Assembly (NCBI RefSeq): GCF_009362735.1
Contig: NZ_WHNP01000006.1
Location: 186,001 to 250,000, forward strand
Reading direction: 5' to 3'
DNA length: 64,000 bases
DNA from: Paraburkholderia franconis
GTDB lineage: Bacteria > Pseudomonadota > Gammaproteobacteria > Burkholderiales > Burkholderiaceae
Below the pieces are notes generated by a model. That model saw only the letters and a program-made list of their open reading frames with translations. It did no database searches and was not told where the DNA came from. The translations under genes were made by a program, and so were the position numbers. This document shows, piece after piece, positions 1 to 9,232 of the stretch. Position 1 is the stretch's first letter. Each line of letters opens with the position of its first letter.

Positions 1-38
1 AAGGCCCGGACGGAAACGCCCGGGCCTTTTTCTTTTCT
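1..38 (+). terminator. Rho-independent terminator of a gene left of the window
   Basis: The arms AAGGCCCG and CGGGCCTT enclose a 12-base loop and are followed by a T-rich run. This is the form of an intrinsic terminator for a plus-strand gene lying outside the window. The A/T-rich flanks may also let it end the minus-strand gene at 72-539. Confidence 0.75.
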
Positions 39-61
39 CGTTCGATTTTCCTCGTTCGATT
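37..61. repeat. short 14-bp tandem repeat
   Basis: The 11-mer CTCGTTCGATT occurs at 37-47 and again at 51-61, a 14-base period, between the terminator and the stop of the first gene. No function can be assigned. Confidence 0.5.
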
Positions 62-71
62 CTTCGTGCTG

Positions 72-539
72 CTACGCAGCCGCCCCAATGCCGCGCGCCA
101 TACCCGACGCTGCAAACACCATCACGATGAGCAGAATGGACTGCCAGTGGCCGATGCGCGCAAATCGCCCCGCGCGCGCGAGGTCCGGCGTATCGCCTTG
201 TTTGACGGCGATGTGCCAGCGGATCAGCGTCATCATCGGCATCACTTCGAGAACCAGGATCAGCACGAGCGCCGCCATCTTGATGTGGAAGAGCGGCTCG
301 TGCAGGTAGTAATCGGCGCCCTTCTCGAAGCCACCGAAGACGCGCATCAAACCCGTGACGATCAGAACGATGGCCGTGATGCCCCAACCGGTGTCTGCCA
401 GAAACACGCGCGGCAGATCGGCGGGACCGGACAGGCGACGCAGCGCCCGCGTGCGTCCGATGATCGACGCGAGCGCGAAACCGTAGCCCAGCAGATGAAC
501 AGCGGCAAGCAACCAGCGGATCAGCATGGACATCTCCAT
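72..539 (-). CDS. DUF2214-like four-helix membrane protein
   Basis: The product is 155 residues with four hydrophobic stretches at about 5-26, 50-68, 83-106 and 130-148, so it is an integral inner-membrane protein. The pattern (a conserved Gly-rich first helix, the DTGWGITAI segment and a short basic tail between helices 3 and 4) resembles the DUF2214 family, whose biochemical role is unknown. It is followed by the hairpin at 1-38 and lies 77 bases downstream of another membrane protein gene on the same strand. The ATG at 537-539 is used here, but in-frame ATGs at residues 3 and 5 are also possible starts. Family assignment is by recalled resemblance only. Confidence 0.7.
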   Translation of the reverse strand: MEMSMLIRWLLAAVHLLGYGFALASIIGRTRALRRLSGPADLPRVFLADTGWGITAIVLIVTGLMRVFGGFEKGADYYLHEPLFHIKMAALVLILVLEVMPMMTLIRWHIAVKQGDTPDLARAGRFARIGHWQSILLIVMVFAASGMARGIGAAA

Positions 540-616
540 GATCGATGCAAAGCGGCCGTTGATGCTTCGGAAAAGAGACAGCGTCGCAACTCGCGAGAAG
601 CGCGCTCGGAAAAGCC

Positions 617-1483
617 TCAGGCCTGGCGCAGGCTTGCGTCGAGCGCTCGTGCGGCCACCCGATCGCCTTCTGACGAAAGCGGTGCGCGAAACACCGTCTG
701 CCGGTTATGACCGGCGGCGGCGGGCGAATCCCACATGAGCTCGACCTTGGGACGGCGCAACAGGCCACCGACGCCCGCGCGTTCGAGCGTAGCGTGACCG
801 TTCGCGATAGGAGGCACAGTCGCGGGCTGCGCGCCGGACAGGTCGACGGACGCAACAGATGGCATCGCGCGCCGCACGCCGGAAGCGCCCGACGCCACAT
901 CGAGCCAGCGCAGCGACAGTTCGCGCGCATCGTATTGGCCGAGCTTGCGGCTTTCGGCCCAGACGATCGCCGTGCGCGTCACGGCGTCGATGGAGATCGC
1001 GAAGCGGCCGATTGCGAAGCGGCGCGCGGCGATATTCGTGCGCCACAGCGCGCGCGGCCGGCAGATCCAGACGACAACAGCGTACAACGCAGGCGCCGCG
1101 ATCAGCCAGCCGTTGGTCGCGGCGACGGCATTGAACGCGCGCCGCCAGCCGGCCGCCCAGACAAACGCGCCGACCGACCAGACGGCGAACAGCAGACCGA
1201 GAAACGCGAAGAGACGCAGCGCCTGACGCAGCCACTGCGGCAACGGATGAAACGGCCGCTCGGCGCGCGCCTTCGCGCCCGGCAGGAAAATCAGAAGGAA
1301 CAGGAAGACGAGGTTGATGCACGCCCACGGCGACGACGCCATCGCCTGAAGCGCGGTCAGCGGCTGCATCTCGCCCATCGAGAAGAGCCAGCGAGCCAGT
1401 ATCACGAGACCGATGGCGCGAAGCGCGAACATCGTGCCGGCGCCAGGCACTGCGCTCGCACGCGTCTGTTTCGTTCTCGCCAA
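617..1483 (-). CDS. hypothetical inner-membrane protein, 288 aa
   Basis: I do not recognise this family. The N-terminal half holds about four membrane segments (roughly 20-40, 49-68, 88-113 and 124-141). The C-terminal half from about residue 145 looks soluble, with the strand-rich motif RRFAIGRFAISIDAVTR and a tail that mentions no known catalytic motif. The start is a TTG preceded by AGGAGAG at a good distance; no in-frame ATG fits better. It is co-directional with the DUF2214-like gene downstream and probably shares its transcript. Coding is supported by uninterrupted length and third-position GC bias. Confidence 0.7.
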   Translation of the reverse strand: MARTKQTRASAVPGAGTMFALRAIGLVILARWLFSMGEMQPLTALQAMASSPWACINLVFLFLLIFLPGAKARAERPFHPLPQWLRQALRLFAFLGLLFAVWSVGAFVWAAGWRRAFNAVAATNGWLIAAPALYAVVVWICRPRALWRTNIAARRFAIGRFAISIDAVTRTAIVWAESRKLGQYDARELSLRWLDVASGASGVRRAMPSVASVDLSGAQPATVPPIANGHATLERAGVGGLLRRPKVELMWDSPAAAGHNRQTVFRAPLSSEGDRVAARALDASLRQA

Positions 1484-1637
1484 AGCACTCTCCTCATGTG
1501 GACGGGCCGCGCCGGATTTGCGGCACGGCCATTATAGGGATATTACGGATTCGTCTCACGGTTGCGGCCCCGCAACGCGCGCTTTCGAACCATTCGCCCT
1601 TACGCTGCGCACCAGCATGCAGCGTAAATGCAACAAC

Positions 1638-1664
1638 GCCCCGCATGTTCGGCACATGCGGGGC
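1638..1664 (-). terminator. probable terminator hairpin after the glycosyltransferase gene
   Basis: A perfect 10-bp stem, GCCCCGCATG with CATGCGGGGC, has a 7-base loop and lies about 70 bases beyond the stop of the glycosyltransferase gene. The following minus-strand sequence is only moderately T-rich (GTTGTTGCATTT), so termination efficiency is uncertain. Confidence 0.5.
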
Positions 1665-1734
1665 GCTGATGGTGAATCGCAAGGACCGCCACGGAACCCG
1701 GTTACGACGTCCCGACAGTCCTCGATAGCGGCGA

Positions 1735-2799
1735 TCAGCCTGCGTTGACTTCGCGCAGCACCGTGCGGCGCTTCGAACGCAGCAACTCTTCGTACGTCTT
1801 CAGATAGTTCTGCGCCATCACCTTCGACGAGAAGCGCGATTCGAACGCTTTGCGCACCTTCGCGCGCGGCAGCTGCTCCAGACGCTTGACGGCTGCGACA
1901 GCGCTGATTTCGTCTTCGACGACGAAACCCGACACGCCGTTTTCGATCACTTCCGGCACCGAGCCGCGCTTGAACGCAATCACAGGCGTGCCGCAAGCCA
2001 TCGATTCGATCATCACCAGACCGAACGGCTCCGGCCAGTCGATCGGGAACAGCAGCGCGTGTGCATTGCCGAGGAACTCGGTCTTCTCAGACTCACTGAT
2101 TTCGCCGATGTACTCGACGTGCGGCAGCTTCATCAGCGGCTTGATCACTTCGTCGTAGTAAGCGCGGTCGGCCTTGTCGAGCTTCGCGGCAACCTTGATC
2201 GGCATGCCGGCCTGCTCGGCGATGCGGATAGCCGTGTCGAGACGCTTTTCCGGCGAGATGCGGCCGAGGAACGCGAGATAGCTCGGCTTGACGTCGGGGA
2301 TCGGGGTCAGCAGGTTTTCGGGCAGGCCGTGATACACGGTCGACAGCCAGTTCGCCTGCGGCAGCGGCTGGCGCTGGTTGTCCGAGATCGACACGACGGG
2401 CACGTCGTTGAACGTGCTGAAGATCGGCTGCAATTCCGGCAGATCGAGACGGCCGTGCATCGTCGTCAGGAACGGCACCGGCTGGCGCGCGAACAGCGAG
2501 AACGGGTAGTAGTCGATGTGGAAATGCAGCACGTCGAATTCGTCCGCGCGGCGGCGCACTTCTTCGAGCAGCAGCATGTGCGGCGCCATCACGTCGCGGA
2601 TCGTCGGGTCCAGACGCAGAGCCTGCGGCCAGAATGCTTCGAGCTTCGCGGAGGTTTGCGAATCGCCGCTCGCAAACAGCGTCACGTCGTGACCCAGTTC
2701 GACGAGCGCTTCCGTGAGATACGACACCACGCGTTCGGTGCCGCCGTAGAGCTTGGGAGGAACCGCCTCGTGCAACGGAGCGATTTGAGCGATTCGCAT
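1735..2799 (-). CDS. GT4-family glycosyltransferase
   Basis: The 354-residue product is a GT-B fold glycosyltransferase. The N-terminal KLYGGTERVVSYLTEAL segment (16-32) is the Gly-rich acceptor-side loop, and the C-terminal domain carries the donor-binding EX7E motif E257-PFGLVMI-E265, typical of GT4 retaining enzymes that use a nucleotide sugar. There is no signal peptide or membrane helix, so it is cytosolic or peripheral. The ATG at 2797-2799 is chosen because GAGGAG sits nine bases upstream; the longer frame to 2913 adds residues unlike the family. The acceptor is unknown. The neighbouring MsbA-like exporter and trehalose genes suggest envelope or compatible-solute glycans, but this is inference. 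Confidence 0.88.
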   Translation of the reverse strand: MRIAQIAPLHEAVPPKLYGGTERVVSYLTEALVELGHDVTLFASGDSQTSAKLEAFWPQALRLDPTIRDVMAPHMLLLEEVRRRADEFDVLHFHIDYYPFSLFARQPVPFLTTMHGRLDLPELQPIFSTFNDVPVVSISDNQRQPLPQANWLSTVYHGLPENLLTPIPDVKPSYLAFLGRISPEKRLDTAIRIAEQAGMPIKVAAKLDKADRAYYDEVIKPLMKLPHVEYIGEISESEKTEFLGNAHALLFPIDWPEPFGLVMIESMACGTPVIAFKRGSVPEVIENGVSGFVVEDEISAVAAVKRLEQLPRAKVRKAFESRFSSKVMAQNYLKTYEELLRSKRRTVLREVNAG

Positions 2800-3507
2800 A
2801 ATGAAGAACTCCTCGTAAAAGATCAGGCAAAAAGACTGCGGTTTGGTAAAAGCGACTTCGCTTGCTCGCCAGGGCGCTCGGTTTCGCAAGCAGCATTGAG
2901 CCGCATTGGACACGAGCCTGATTCTTTCGAGAAATTCCTGCGATGGATCGCTTGGTAAGACGCCAGCTTGGTCAGTGTCAAAGTCTGTGTTCTAGCCGTA
3001 AACGCGGCTCATGAACGGACGTTGACAAACTGTCAGATATTTCCTGACGGGACCGAGCACGCATTATCAATGCCCGCCCGTCCGACCGGCTCCGACATTT
3101 CAAAGTCTTTACGTTGTTACAGACGCGAAACACTTCGCAAACCCTTGTTTTCTCAAGGCGTTTTACAGTGGGAACCTCGCATTGGCGCTGACGCCGCAAG
3201 CCGTTTGACGACGGTCATCGGTGAACCGTCGACGTGCACGAAACAACCGCCTCGCCGGCTTCGTATGCAACCTGTAATTATATCTTGAAAATTCTCGCCG
3301 ATGGCGTGAACCTCTTGACCCGCAACGGGTCCAGCCTGGGAAAGCTTACCGGTACGAGTCGCGAAAATAATCGCGCCCTCATTGGTCTTACCGCCATGCG
3401 AAATGGCTTTTGCATGTTTACAATGCGGGGCCTACGCTGGTGTTACGAGCCGCGCCAGGCACAGCCGTTGCACGATTTGAACCCGACCCAAACGACCCAC
3501 TGAACAA
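2800..3507. other. 708-base intergenic region between divergent genes
   Basis: No convincing gene is present. Base composition from about 3240 to 3430 is more A/T-rich than its surroundings, as expected of a promoter zone. It holds the palindrome at 3395-3416 and a TACAAT hexamer at 3419-3424, directly upstream of the ABC exporter gene. A short open frame at 3234-3503 has no recognisable motif and poor codon bias. Confidence 0.6.
3395..3416. promoter_or_regulatory. near-perfect palindrome next to a possible -10 box
   Basis: CATGCGAAA and TTTTGCATG are inverted repeats (8 of 9 positions pair) around a 4-base centre. The palindrome ends two bases before TACAAT (3419-3424), a good -10 hexamer for the downstream ABC exporter gene. 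The placement is that of an operator or of a leader hairpin. No -35 hexamer at 16-18 bases is obvious. Confidence 0.35.
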
Positions 3508-5343
3508 TTGGAACATCTGACAATCGCCCAGCGCAACGCCCATAACGCAAGGCTCTCCGGCTATGCGAACCGGCCGCTTGCGTTCCTCTTCCGCTTTATC
3601 CGCCGCCACCCGGTCGCCCATCTGGTCGTCGTGAGCAGCGTATTCGCGGCCGTGGGTTGTGCGCTCGCTTCGCAATACGCGATCAAGCATCTGATCGACG
3701 TGCTCGGCGAAGGCCGTCATCATCCGGGGCCGCTGTGGGGTGCATTCGCGATCCTCGTCGGCCTGATCGCCGCCGACAACATGCTGTGGCGCGTCGGCGG
3801 CTGGGTTGCCGCGCACACGTTCGTCGCCGTCACGGGCGATCTGCGCAAGGACCTCTTTCAGTACCTAAGCGGCCATTCGCCGACCTATTACGCCGAGAAG
3901 CAGCCCGGCATGCTCGCGAGCCGGATCACGGCGACGTCGAACGCGGTCTATACGGCCGAGAACACGACCGCGTGGAACGTGCTGCCACCGTGCATCGCGG
4001 TGGCGGGCGCTATTGTGATGATCATTGCCGTCAATCCGCTGATGGCGCTCGGCCTGCTGAGCTGCTCGGCGATTCTCTCCGTCGTGCTGTTCAAGCTGGC
4101 GGGTCGTGGCTCGGCGCGGCATCACAACTTCGCGACGAAAGCGGCCTCCGTCGACGGCGAGCTCGTCGACGTGATCGGCAACATGAGCCTCGTGCGCGCG
4201 TTCGGCATGACGTTCCGCGAACAGAAGCGCTTTGGCGCGACCGTGAAGTCGGAAATGGACGCGCGTCAGCAAAGCCTGCTTTACCTCGAAAAACTGCGTC
4301 TGCTGCACGCGGTGATCACCGCACTGCTGTCGGCGGGTCTGCTCGGCTGGGCGCTGTGGCTGTGGGATCAGGGCAAGGCGACCTCCGGCGACATCGTGCT
4401 CGTCAGCTCGCTCGGCTTCACGATCCTGCACGGCACGCGCGATCTGGCCGTCGCGCTCGTCGACGTGACGCAGCACGTCGCCCGCCTCGCCGAAGCCGTG
4501 AAGACGCTGCTCGAACCGCATGGCATGCCGGATCGCAACGATGCAACGGAACTCGTACCGCAAGGCGGGCGCGTGACGTTCGAGAAGGTGACGTTCGCGT
4601 ATCCGAAGCGGCGCCCGATTCTCGATCACTTCGATCTCGACATTCAGCCGGGCCAGCGTGTCGGCCTGATCGGCAAGTCCGGCGCGGGTAAGTCGACCGT
4701 GCTTGCGCTGCTGCAACGCTTCTACGAAACGCAGGGCGGACGGATCATGATCGACGGCCAGGATATCGCCGCGATCACGCAGGACAGCCTGCGCCACGCG
4801 ATCGCGCTCGTGCCGCAAGACATCTCGCTGCTTCATCGCACGGTCTACGAGAACATCGCGTATGGGCGGCCGGAAGCAACGCGCGACGAGGTGATCGCCG
4901 CCGCGCGCGACGCCCGCTGCACGGACTTCATCGAAGCGATGCCGGAAGGCTTCGACACGATCGTCGGCGATCGCGGCGTGAAGCTCTCGGGCGGTCAGCG
5001 GCAACGCATCGCGATTGCGCGCGCGGTCCTGAAGAACTCGCCGATCCTGCTGCTCGACGAAGCGACCTCCGCGCTCGACAGCGCATCCGAAGAAGCGATC
5101 CAGAAAGCGCTCGACCGGCTGATGGTCGGCCGCACGGTGATTGCGATCGCGCACCGCCTGTCGACGCTGCACAACTTCGACCGCATCATCGTGATGAGCG
5201 CGGGCAGGGTCATCGACGACGGTAGCCCCGAAGAGCTGCGCAACCGTCCGGGCCTGTATCGCGATCTGCTTGCCAAGCAGTACGGCAGGCAGTCGACGCT
5301 GCATGTCGGCGGCAAGAAGTTCGACGAGCAGCATGTGGCTTGA
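3508..5343 (+). CDS. MsbA-like ABC exporter (fused permease and ATPase)
   Basis: The 611-residue half-transporter has an N-terminal six-helix exporter domain (about 25-320) and a C-terminal nucleotide-binding domain. In the latter are Walker A GKSGAGKST (389-397), Q-loop LVPQD, signature LSGGQRQRIAIA (about 494-505), Walker B ILLLDEATSALD (about 512-523) and H-loop IAHRLST. Such proteins work as homodimers in the inner membrane and flip lipids or export hydrophobic compounds; lipid A-type substrates are typical of MsbA, but the substrate here is not shown. The start is a TTG at 3508 with no strong ribosome site, so the N terminus is uncertain by several residues. A bidirectional terminator follows. 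Confidence 0.88.
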   Translation: MEHLTIAQRNAHNARLSGYANRPLAFLFRFIRRHPVAHLVVVSSVFAAVGCALASQYAIKHLIDVLGEGRHHPGPLWGAFAILVGLIAADNMLWRVGGWVAAHTFVAVTGDLRKDLFQYLSGHSPTYYAEKQPGMLASRITATSNAVYTAENTTAWNVLPPCIAVAGAIVMIIAVNPLMALGLLSCSAILSVVLFKLAGRGSARHHNFATKAASVDGELVDVIGNMSLVRAFGMTFREQKRFGATVKSEMDARQQSLLYLEKLRLLHAVITALLSAGLLGWALWLWDQGKATSGDIVLVSSLGFTILHGTRDLAVALVDVTQHVARLAEAVKTLLEPHGMPDRNDATELVPQGGRVTFEKVTFAYPKRRPILDHFDLDIQPGQRVGLIGKSGAGKSTVLALLQRFYETQGGRIMIDGQDIAAITQDSLRHAIALVPQDISLLHRTVYENIAYGRPEATRDEVIAAARDARCTDFIEAMPEGFDTIVGDRGVKLSGGQRQRIAIARAVLKNSPILLLDEATSALDSASEEAIQKALDRLMVGRTVIAIAHRLSTLHNFDRIIVMSAGRVIDDGSPEELRNRPGLYRDLLAKQYGRQSTLHVGGKKFDEQHVA

Positions 5344-5376
5344 CGCGCGGCGCTTTGCCGTCTGAACGATCAATAG

Positions 5377-5411
5377 AAAAAAGCCGCTTCGAACCTCGAA
5401 GCGGCTTTTTT
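5377..5411. terminator. bidirectional terminator between ABC exporter gene and otsA
   Basis: The hairpin has the arms AAGCCGCTTCG and CGAAGCGGCTT around a short loop, with six A's before it and six T's after it. It can end transcripts from both converging genes. Confidence 0.85.
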
Positions 5412-5451
5412 GTGCGGGCACTCTGCGCTTGGAACATGGAAAGCGCGGAGA

Positions 5452-6876
5452 TCAACCCGCCGCGGCTTCGTTCGCCACCCTCTCCTCGTCGCCGGACACC
5501 TGCTGCAAATCTCGCATGAAGTTGTCGCGCCACACGGACACGTTGTTCTCGCGCAGTTGCGCGATCATGTCCTCGTAGCGGGCCTTGCGTTCGGCCAGCG
5601 GCATCGACAGCGCGGTGCCGAGCGCATCGGCCATGCCGTCGACGTCGACGGGATTGACGATCAGCGCGCCCGTCAATTCGTGCGCCGCGCCGGCGAAACG
5701 CGACAGCACCAGCACGCCCGGATCTTCCGGGTCTTGCGCCGACACATATTCCTTCGCGACGAGATTCATCCCGTCGCGCAACGGCGTCACGTAGCCGACG
5801 TGCGCCGTGCGGAACAGCGCCGCGAGCACGGGCCGTTCATATTGCCGGTGGATATAGCGGATCGGCGTCCAGTCGAGCTCGGCGAAGCGGCCATTGATGC
5901 GCCCCGATTCGCCTTCGAGCTGCAAGCGGATTTCCTGATACGCGTGCAGATCGGAACGCGTCGGCGGCGCGATCTGCAGCAAGGACACCTTGTCGCGATA
6001 CGCGGGCGCATGTTCGAGCAGCCGCTCGAACGCACGAAAACGCTCGACGAGCCCCTTCGAATAATCGAGCCGGTCGACGCTCATGATCAGCTTGCGCGCA
6101 TGCAGCGTCGCTTCGATCGTGCGCACCGGCTTGTCGTGCTCGCCCGCCTTGGCCAGCTCCGCGATCTCGTCGGGATACACGCCGATTGGATAGGCCGCCG
6201 CGCGCAACGTGCGGCCGAACGCATGCACGATGCTCGGCCCTTGCGCCGACATATCGACGGTGCCGCTCGCCTCGTTGACGATGTAATCGCAGAACGCGCG
6301 CAGATCGGGCTTCGTCTGGAAGCCGAGCAGATCGAACGAACAGAGCGCCTCGACGAGCGCGCGATGCGGCGGCACGGCAAGCAGCACTTGCGCCGCCGGA
6401 AACGGAATGTGCAGGAAAAAGCCGATGCGGTTCTTCACGCCCGCTGTGCGCAATGCCTGCGCGAACGGGATCAGGTGATAGTCGTGCACCCAGATCACGT
6501 CGTCGTCGCGCAGAAGCGGCACCAGCTGCTGCGCGAGCCACGTGTTCACACGGCAATAGCCCTCGAAATCGTGCCGGTCGAATTGCAGCAGATCCGGCCG
6601 ATAGTGGAACGCGGGCCACAGCGTCGCGTTCGAAAAGCCCCGGTAGTACTGGTCGTAGTCGCGACGCACGAGGCCGACGGTCGCGAACGTCACGGGGCCG
6701 CGCTCTTCCAGCCTGATTTCCGGCTGGCCGGAACCGAGCACCTCGCCGCTCCAGCCGAACCACATGCCGCCCGTTTCCTTCAACGCGTCATACACGCCGA
6801 CCGCGAGGCCACCCGCTGCCGGGCCGCCTTCGGAGATCGGCGCGACGCGGTTCGATACGATGATCAGCCGGCTCAT
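5452..6876 (-). CDS. otsA: trehalose-6-phosphate synthase (OtsA, GT20)
   Basis: The 474-residue enzyme joins glucose from UDP-glucose to glucose 6-phosphate to give trehalose 6-phosphate in the cytosol. GT20 residues are in their usual places: R10 in SNRVAP, the N-terminal GGLAVGV loop, WVHDYHL with D132, H156 in FFLHIPFP, R269 and K274 in [10 protein letters not shown], and [12 protein letters not shown] (367-378) that binds the donor nucleotide. Length matches the E. coli enzyme (about 474). The upstream gene on the same strand is otsB, so synthesis and dephosphorylation are coupled in one transcript. The pathway makes an osmoprotectant. The ATG at 6874-6876 places the first strand where the family has it. 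Confidence 0.97.
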   Translation of the reverse strand: MSRLIIVSNRVAPISEGGPAAGGLAVGVYDALKETGGMWFGWSGEVLGSGQPEIRLEERGPVTFATVGLVRRDYDQYYRGFSNATLWPAFHYRPDLLQFDRHDFEGYCRVNTWLAQQLVPLLRDDDVIWVHDYHLIPFAQALRTAGVKNRIGFFLHIPFPAAQVLLAVPPHRALVEALCSFDLLGFQTKPDLRAFCDYIVNEASGTVDMSAQGPSIVHAFGRTLRAAAYPIGVYPDEIAELAKAGEHDKPVRTIEATLHARKLIMSVDRLDYSKGLVERFRAFERLLEHAPAYRDKVSLLQIAPPTRSDLHAYQEIRLQLEGESGRINGRFAELDWTPIRYIHRQYERPVLAALFRTAHVGYVTPLRDGMNLVAKEYVSAQDPEDPGVLVLSRFAGAAHELTGALIVNPVDVDGMADALGTALSMPLAERKARYEDMIAQLRENNVSVWRDNFMRDLQQVSGDEERVANEAAAG

Positions 6877-6931
6877 GACGCGTGGTTTCCGTGCGAGACG
6901 AAGGCCGTCGAGCGATGATGGGCGGACGTCA

Positions 6932-7681
6932 TCATGCGTTGCGCGCGGCCGAGACGACTTCGGACAGCCACGCGAGCAGCGCGCTCACGGAGCCGATGCG
7001 CGCCGACGCGATCGTGTCGCCGCCACCGACCTTGATCGACAGGCCGCCGCGTTCGTTGACGACCGCGAAGCCCTTCTCGTCGGTGAGATCGTCGCCGGCG
7101 AACACGGGTGTGCGGCCCGTGAACGGCGGCTCGTCGAGAAACGCACGCAACGCGCGCCCCTTGTCGACGTCCTTCGGCTTGATCTCATAGACCATCTTGC
7201 CCGGCTGAAGCACATAGGCGCCCGGATAGTCGGCGACCAGCTTTGTGGTCGCTTCGCGCGCGGCGGGCTCGCGATCGGGCGCGTTCCGATAGTGCAGCGC
7301 GAGCGCGGCGCCCTTGATCTCCAGCAGCATGCCGGGATTCGCGTTGACGATGCCCGCGAGCACCTGCTCCATGCGCAGCAGCCGCTCGTCGTTGAAGCCG
7401 ATGCGCTGCGTGTCGCCATTCGCATCGCGCCGCTCGGCGCCGTGCAAACCGGCGATGGGCAGATCGGGCATGCCGAGAAACTGGTCGATGCTGTCGATGC
7501 CGCGACCCGACACGATCGCCACGGCGCCGTTCGTCAGCCGTCGCAACTCGGCGAGCAACGCGATGGCCTCGGGTTGAACCAGCACGCCGTCGGGCGTCGG
7601 AGCCAGATCGACGAGCGTGCCGTCGAAATCGAAGAAAAATGCCGTCTCCGTCGGAGACAGAAATGCCGGAAGTGCTTGCAT
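6932..7681 (-). CDS. otsB: trehalose-6-phosphate phosphatase (OtsB)
   Basis: The 250-residue HAD-superfamily phosphatase removes phosphate from trehalose 6-phosphate, completing trehalose synthesis begun by OtsA. Motif I is DFDGT (D18-T22), followed by LVDLAPTPDG, a family mark. A GDDLTDEKGF segment near the C terminus is the second aspartate cluster that binds magnesium. The ATG at 7679-7681 is used since it sits just before the conserved core and has GAGAGG upstream; a longer frame to 7807 adds a basic stretch unlike the family. The gap to otsA is 55 bases. Together they form a two-gene otsBA operon. Confidence 0.95.
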   Translation of the reverse strand: MQALPAFLSPTETAFFFDFDGTLVDLAPTPDGVLVQPEAIALLAELRRLTNGAVAIVSGRGIDSIDQFLGMPDLPIAGLHGAERRDANGDTQRIGFNDERLLRMEQVLAGIVNANPGMLLEIKGAALALHYRNAPDREPAAREATTKLVADYPGAYVLQPGKMVYEIKPKDVDKGRALRAFLDEPPFTGRTPVFAGDDLTDEKGFAVVNERGGLSIKVGGGDTIASARIGSVSALLAWLSEVVSAARNA

Positions 7682-8072
7682 CGGTTTACGTTGCCTCTCA
7701 GCCGCTTGCGGCCGGAAAAGTGTGCGCATCTTACCGCGCATCGGTCGTTTTTTCGAGAAAGTAAGCTTGCGCGTCGCGCGGGCGGGCGGTCCGGACCGTT
7801 TGCCCAACGGAACGGATTCAAAATCCGTCGATCCGTCTACAGACGCCTTTCAGCGCTCTGCGGCATATTGACTCGCTTTCCGCCTCGAAATCCCACGGTA
7901 CAACGGCGCGCGCAAAATTGCGATAGAGTCCCAACGGCGCTGGCCCGGAATAACGGCATGCCGCAACGCGTATTACCGGCATGTTGCCGAACACGGCGCG
8001 CCGTTTGCGCCGCGTTCAAAATGCTGTCTGCAACGCGTTGGTCGCTCTCCAATCGAGTCGTCGAAGCTGTCT
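7682..8072. other. 391-base intergenic region between otsB and the SCO gene
   Basis: The genes on either side diverge, so both promoters must lie here. I see no gene, no clear -35/-10 pair and no perfect terminator. A stretch near 7811-7830 looks like the anticodon arm of a leucine tRNA but lacks the rest of the molecule. Confidence 0.5.
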
Positions 8073-8726
8073 TTGTTCCCGAAAGTCCTCGTGCCCCACT
8101 TGCCGCTCTTCGCTCCCCGCCCTTTCATCCGACGACGCTTCGCCGCGCTGGGCATGGCGCTCGTCGCGGCGCTCGACATCACGGGCTGCTCGCATCCCGG
8201 CGAGCCGTGGCATCTGACGGACGTGAGCGGCCATCTGCCGGACCTCGACTTCACGCTGACAGGCGACGATGGCCGTCCCGTCGCGGCAAGCTCGCTCAAG
8301 GGCAGCGCGTCACTCGTCTACTTCGGCTATACGCATTGCCCGGACGTGTGCCCGGAAACGATGGGACGGCTGATGCAGGTCATCGGCAAGCTGGGGCCGG
8401 ATGCGCGGAAGGTGCGCATCCTGTTCGTCACCGTCGATCCGGCGCGCGATACGCCGAAAGCCCTGCACGATTACGTCGGCGCATTCGATGCGCAGCATGC
8501 GCGCGGACTCACGGGCACGGACGCGCAGATCGAACAGCTCGCGAAGCACTATCGCATCGCGTATCAGATGGAGAAGCGCGATCCGAACGGCAATTACGAG
8601 GTGACGCACAGTTCGGCCGTCTACATCTTCGACGCGCAGAATCACGCACGCCTGCTCGCCACCGACCACGATACGCCCGACGTCATCGCCGAAGACGTGC
8701 GCCGTATCATCGAAGACCACTCATGA
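8073..8726 (+). CDS. SCO1/SenC-family copper chaperone, lipoprotein
   Basis: The 217-residue product is a thioredoxin-fold SCO protein that helps load the CuA site of cytochrome c oxidase. The copper ligands are visible as C89 and C93 in THCPDVCPE and H179 in VTHSSAV. A hydrophobic N-terminal stretch ends in the lipobox DITGC (C39), so it is probably a lipoprotein held on the periplasmic side. The start at 8073 is a TTG; a GTG at 8091 is an alternative, and neither has a strong ribosome site. Its stop overlaps the next start as ATGA, so translation is coupled with the PCu(A)C gene, a partner in the same task. Confidence 0.92.
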   Translation: MFPKVLVPHLPLFAPRPFIRRRFAALGMALVAALDITGCSHPGEPWHLTDVSGHLPDLDFTLTGDDGRPVAASSLKGSASLVYFGYTHCPDVCPETMGRLMQVIGKLGPDARKVRILFVTVDPARDTPKALHDYVGAFDAQHARGLTGTDAQIEQLAKHYRIAYQMEKRDPNGNYEVTHSSAVYIFDAQNHARLLATDHDTPDVIAEDVRRIIEDHS

Positions 8727-9223
8727 TTTCTCACAGGTTCGCCATGACACAAAAAATCAAAACGCTTTCAAGAATCCACGCGCTCGCCTGCACCACAGCC
8801 ATCGCGCTCGTCGCGACGGGCAGCATCGCCGCGCATGCAGCCGACAGCAAGCAGGCCATCGCCGCGCAGAACGCGTGGGTGCGCTGGCTGCCCAACAACC
8901 TGCCCGCGGCCGCGTATGTGACGCTGACCAATTCGAGCGACAAGCCCGTCGATCTCGTCGACATTTCGAGCGCCGATTACGGCAGCGCGATGTTGCATCA
9001 GACGGTCTCCAACGGCTCGACGCAAAAGATGGTGATGGTCGACAAGCTGACGGTGCCCGCGCACGGCCAGGCAGCGATCGCGCCGGGCGGCTATCACGTG
9101 ATGCTCGAAGACGCGAAGCACAAGATCGCACCGGGCGACACGGTTCACCTGAAGCTACAGTTCTCCGACGGCGAAACGCTCGATGCGCCGTTCGCGGTCA
9201 AGTCCCCCGCGCAAGTGAAGTAA
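8723..9223 (+). CDS. periplasmic copper chaperone PCu(A)C
   Basis: The 166-residue protein has a signal peptide (hydrophobic stretch ending in AHAAD) and then a cupredoxin-like copper-binding domain. The ligand pattern M-L-H-x10-M and the later YHVML segment fit the H-M-X10-M-X21-H-X-M signature of PCu(A)C, which carries Cu(I) to SCO or directly to the CuA centre. An ATG at 8744 with ACAGG upstream would give 159 residues and is equally possible. It overlaps the SCO gene by four bases and precedes ctaG by nine, so the three genes form a copper-delivery operon. Confidence 0.92.
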   Translation: MISHRFAMTQKIKTLSRIHALACTTAIALVATGSIAAHAADSKQAIAAQNAWVRWLPNNLPAAAYVTLTNSSDKPVDLVDISSADYGSAMLHQTVSNGSTQKMVMVDKLTVPAHGQAAIAPGGYHVMLEDAKHKIAPGDTVHLKLQFSDGETLDAPFAVKSPAQVK

Positions 9224-9232
9224 CGCCATACG

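Noticed and set aside
3234-3503. 89-codon frame upstream of the ABC exporter
   Set aside because: Codon use is atypical, there is no ribosome site and no known motif; the region fits better as promoter DNA.
7805-7835. tRNA-Leu anticodon-arm look-alike (GGATTCAAAATCC)
   Set aside because: No acceptor stem, D-arm or T-arm can be formed around it. It may be chance or a short remnant.
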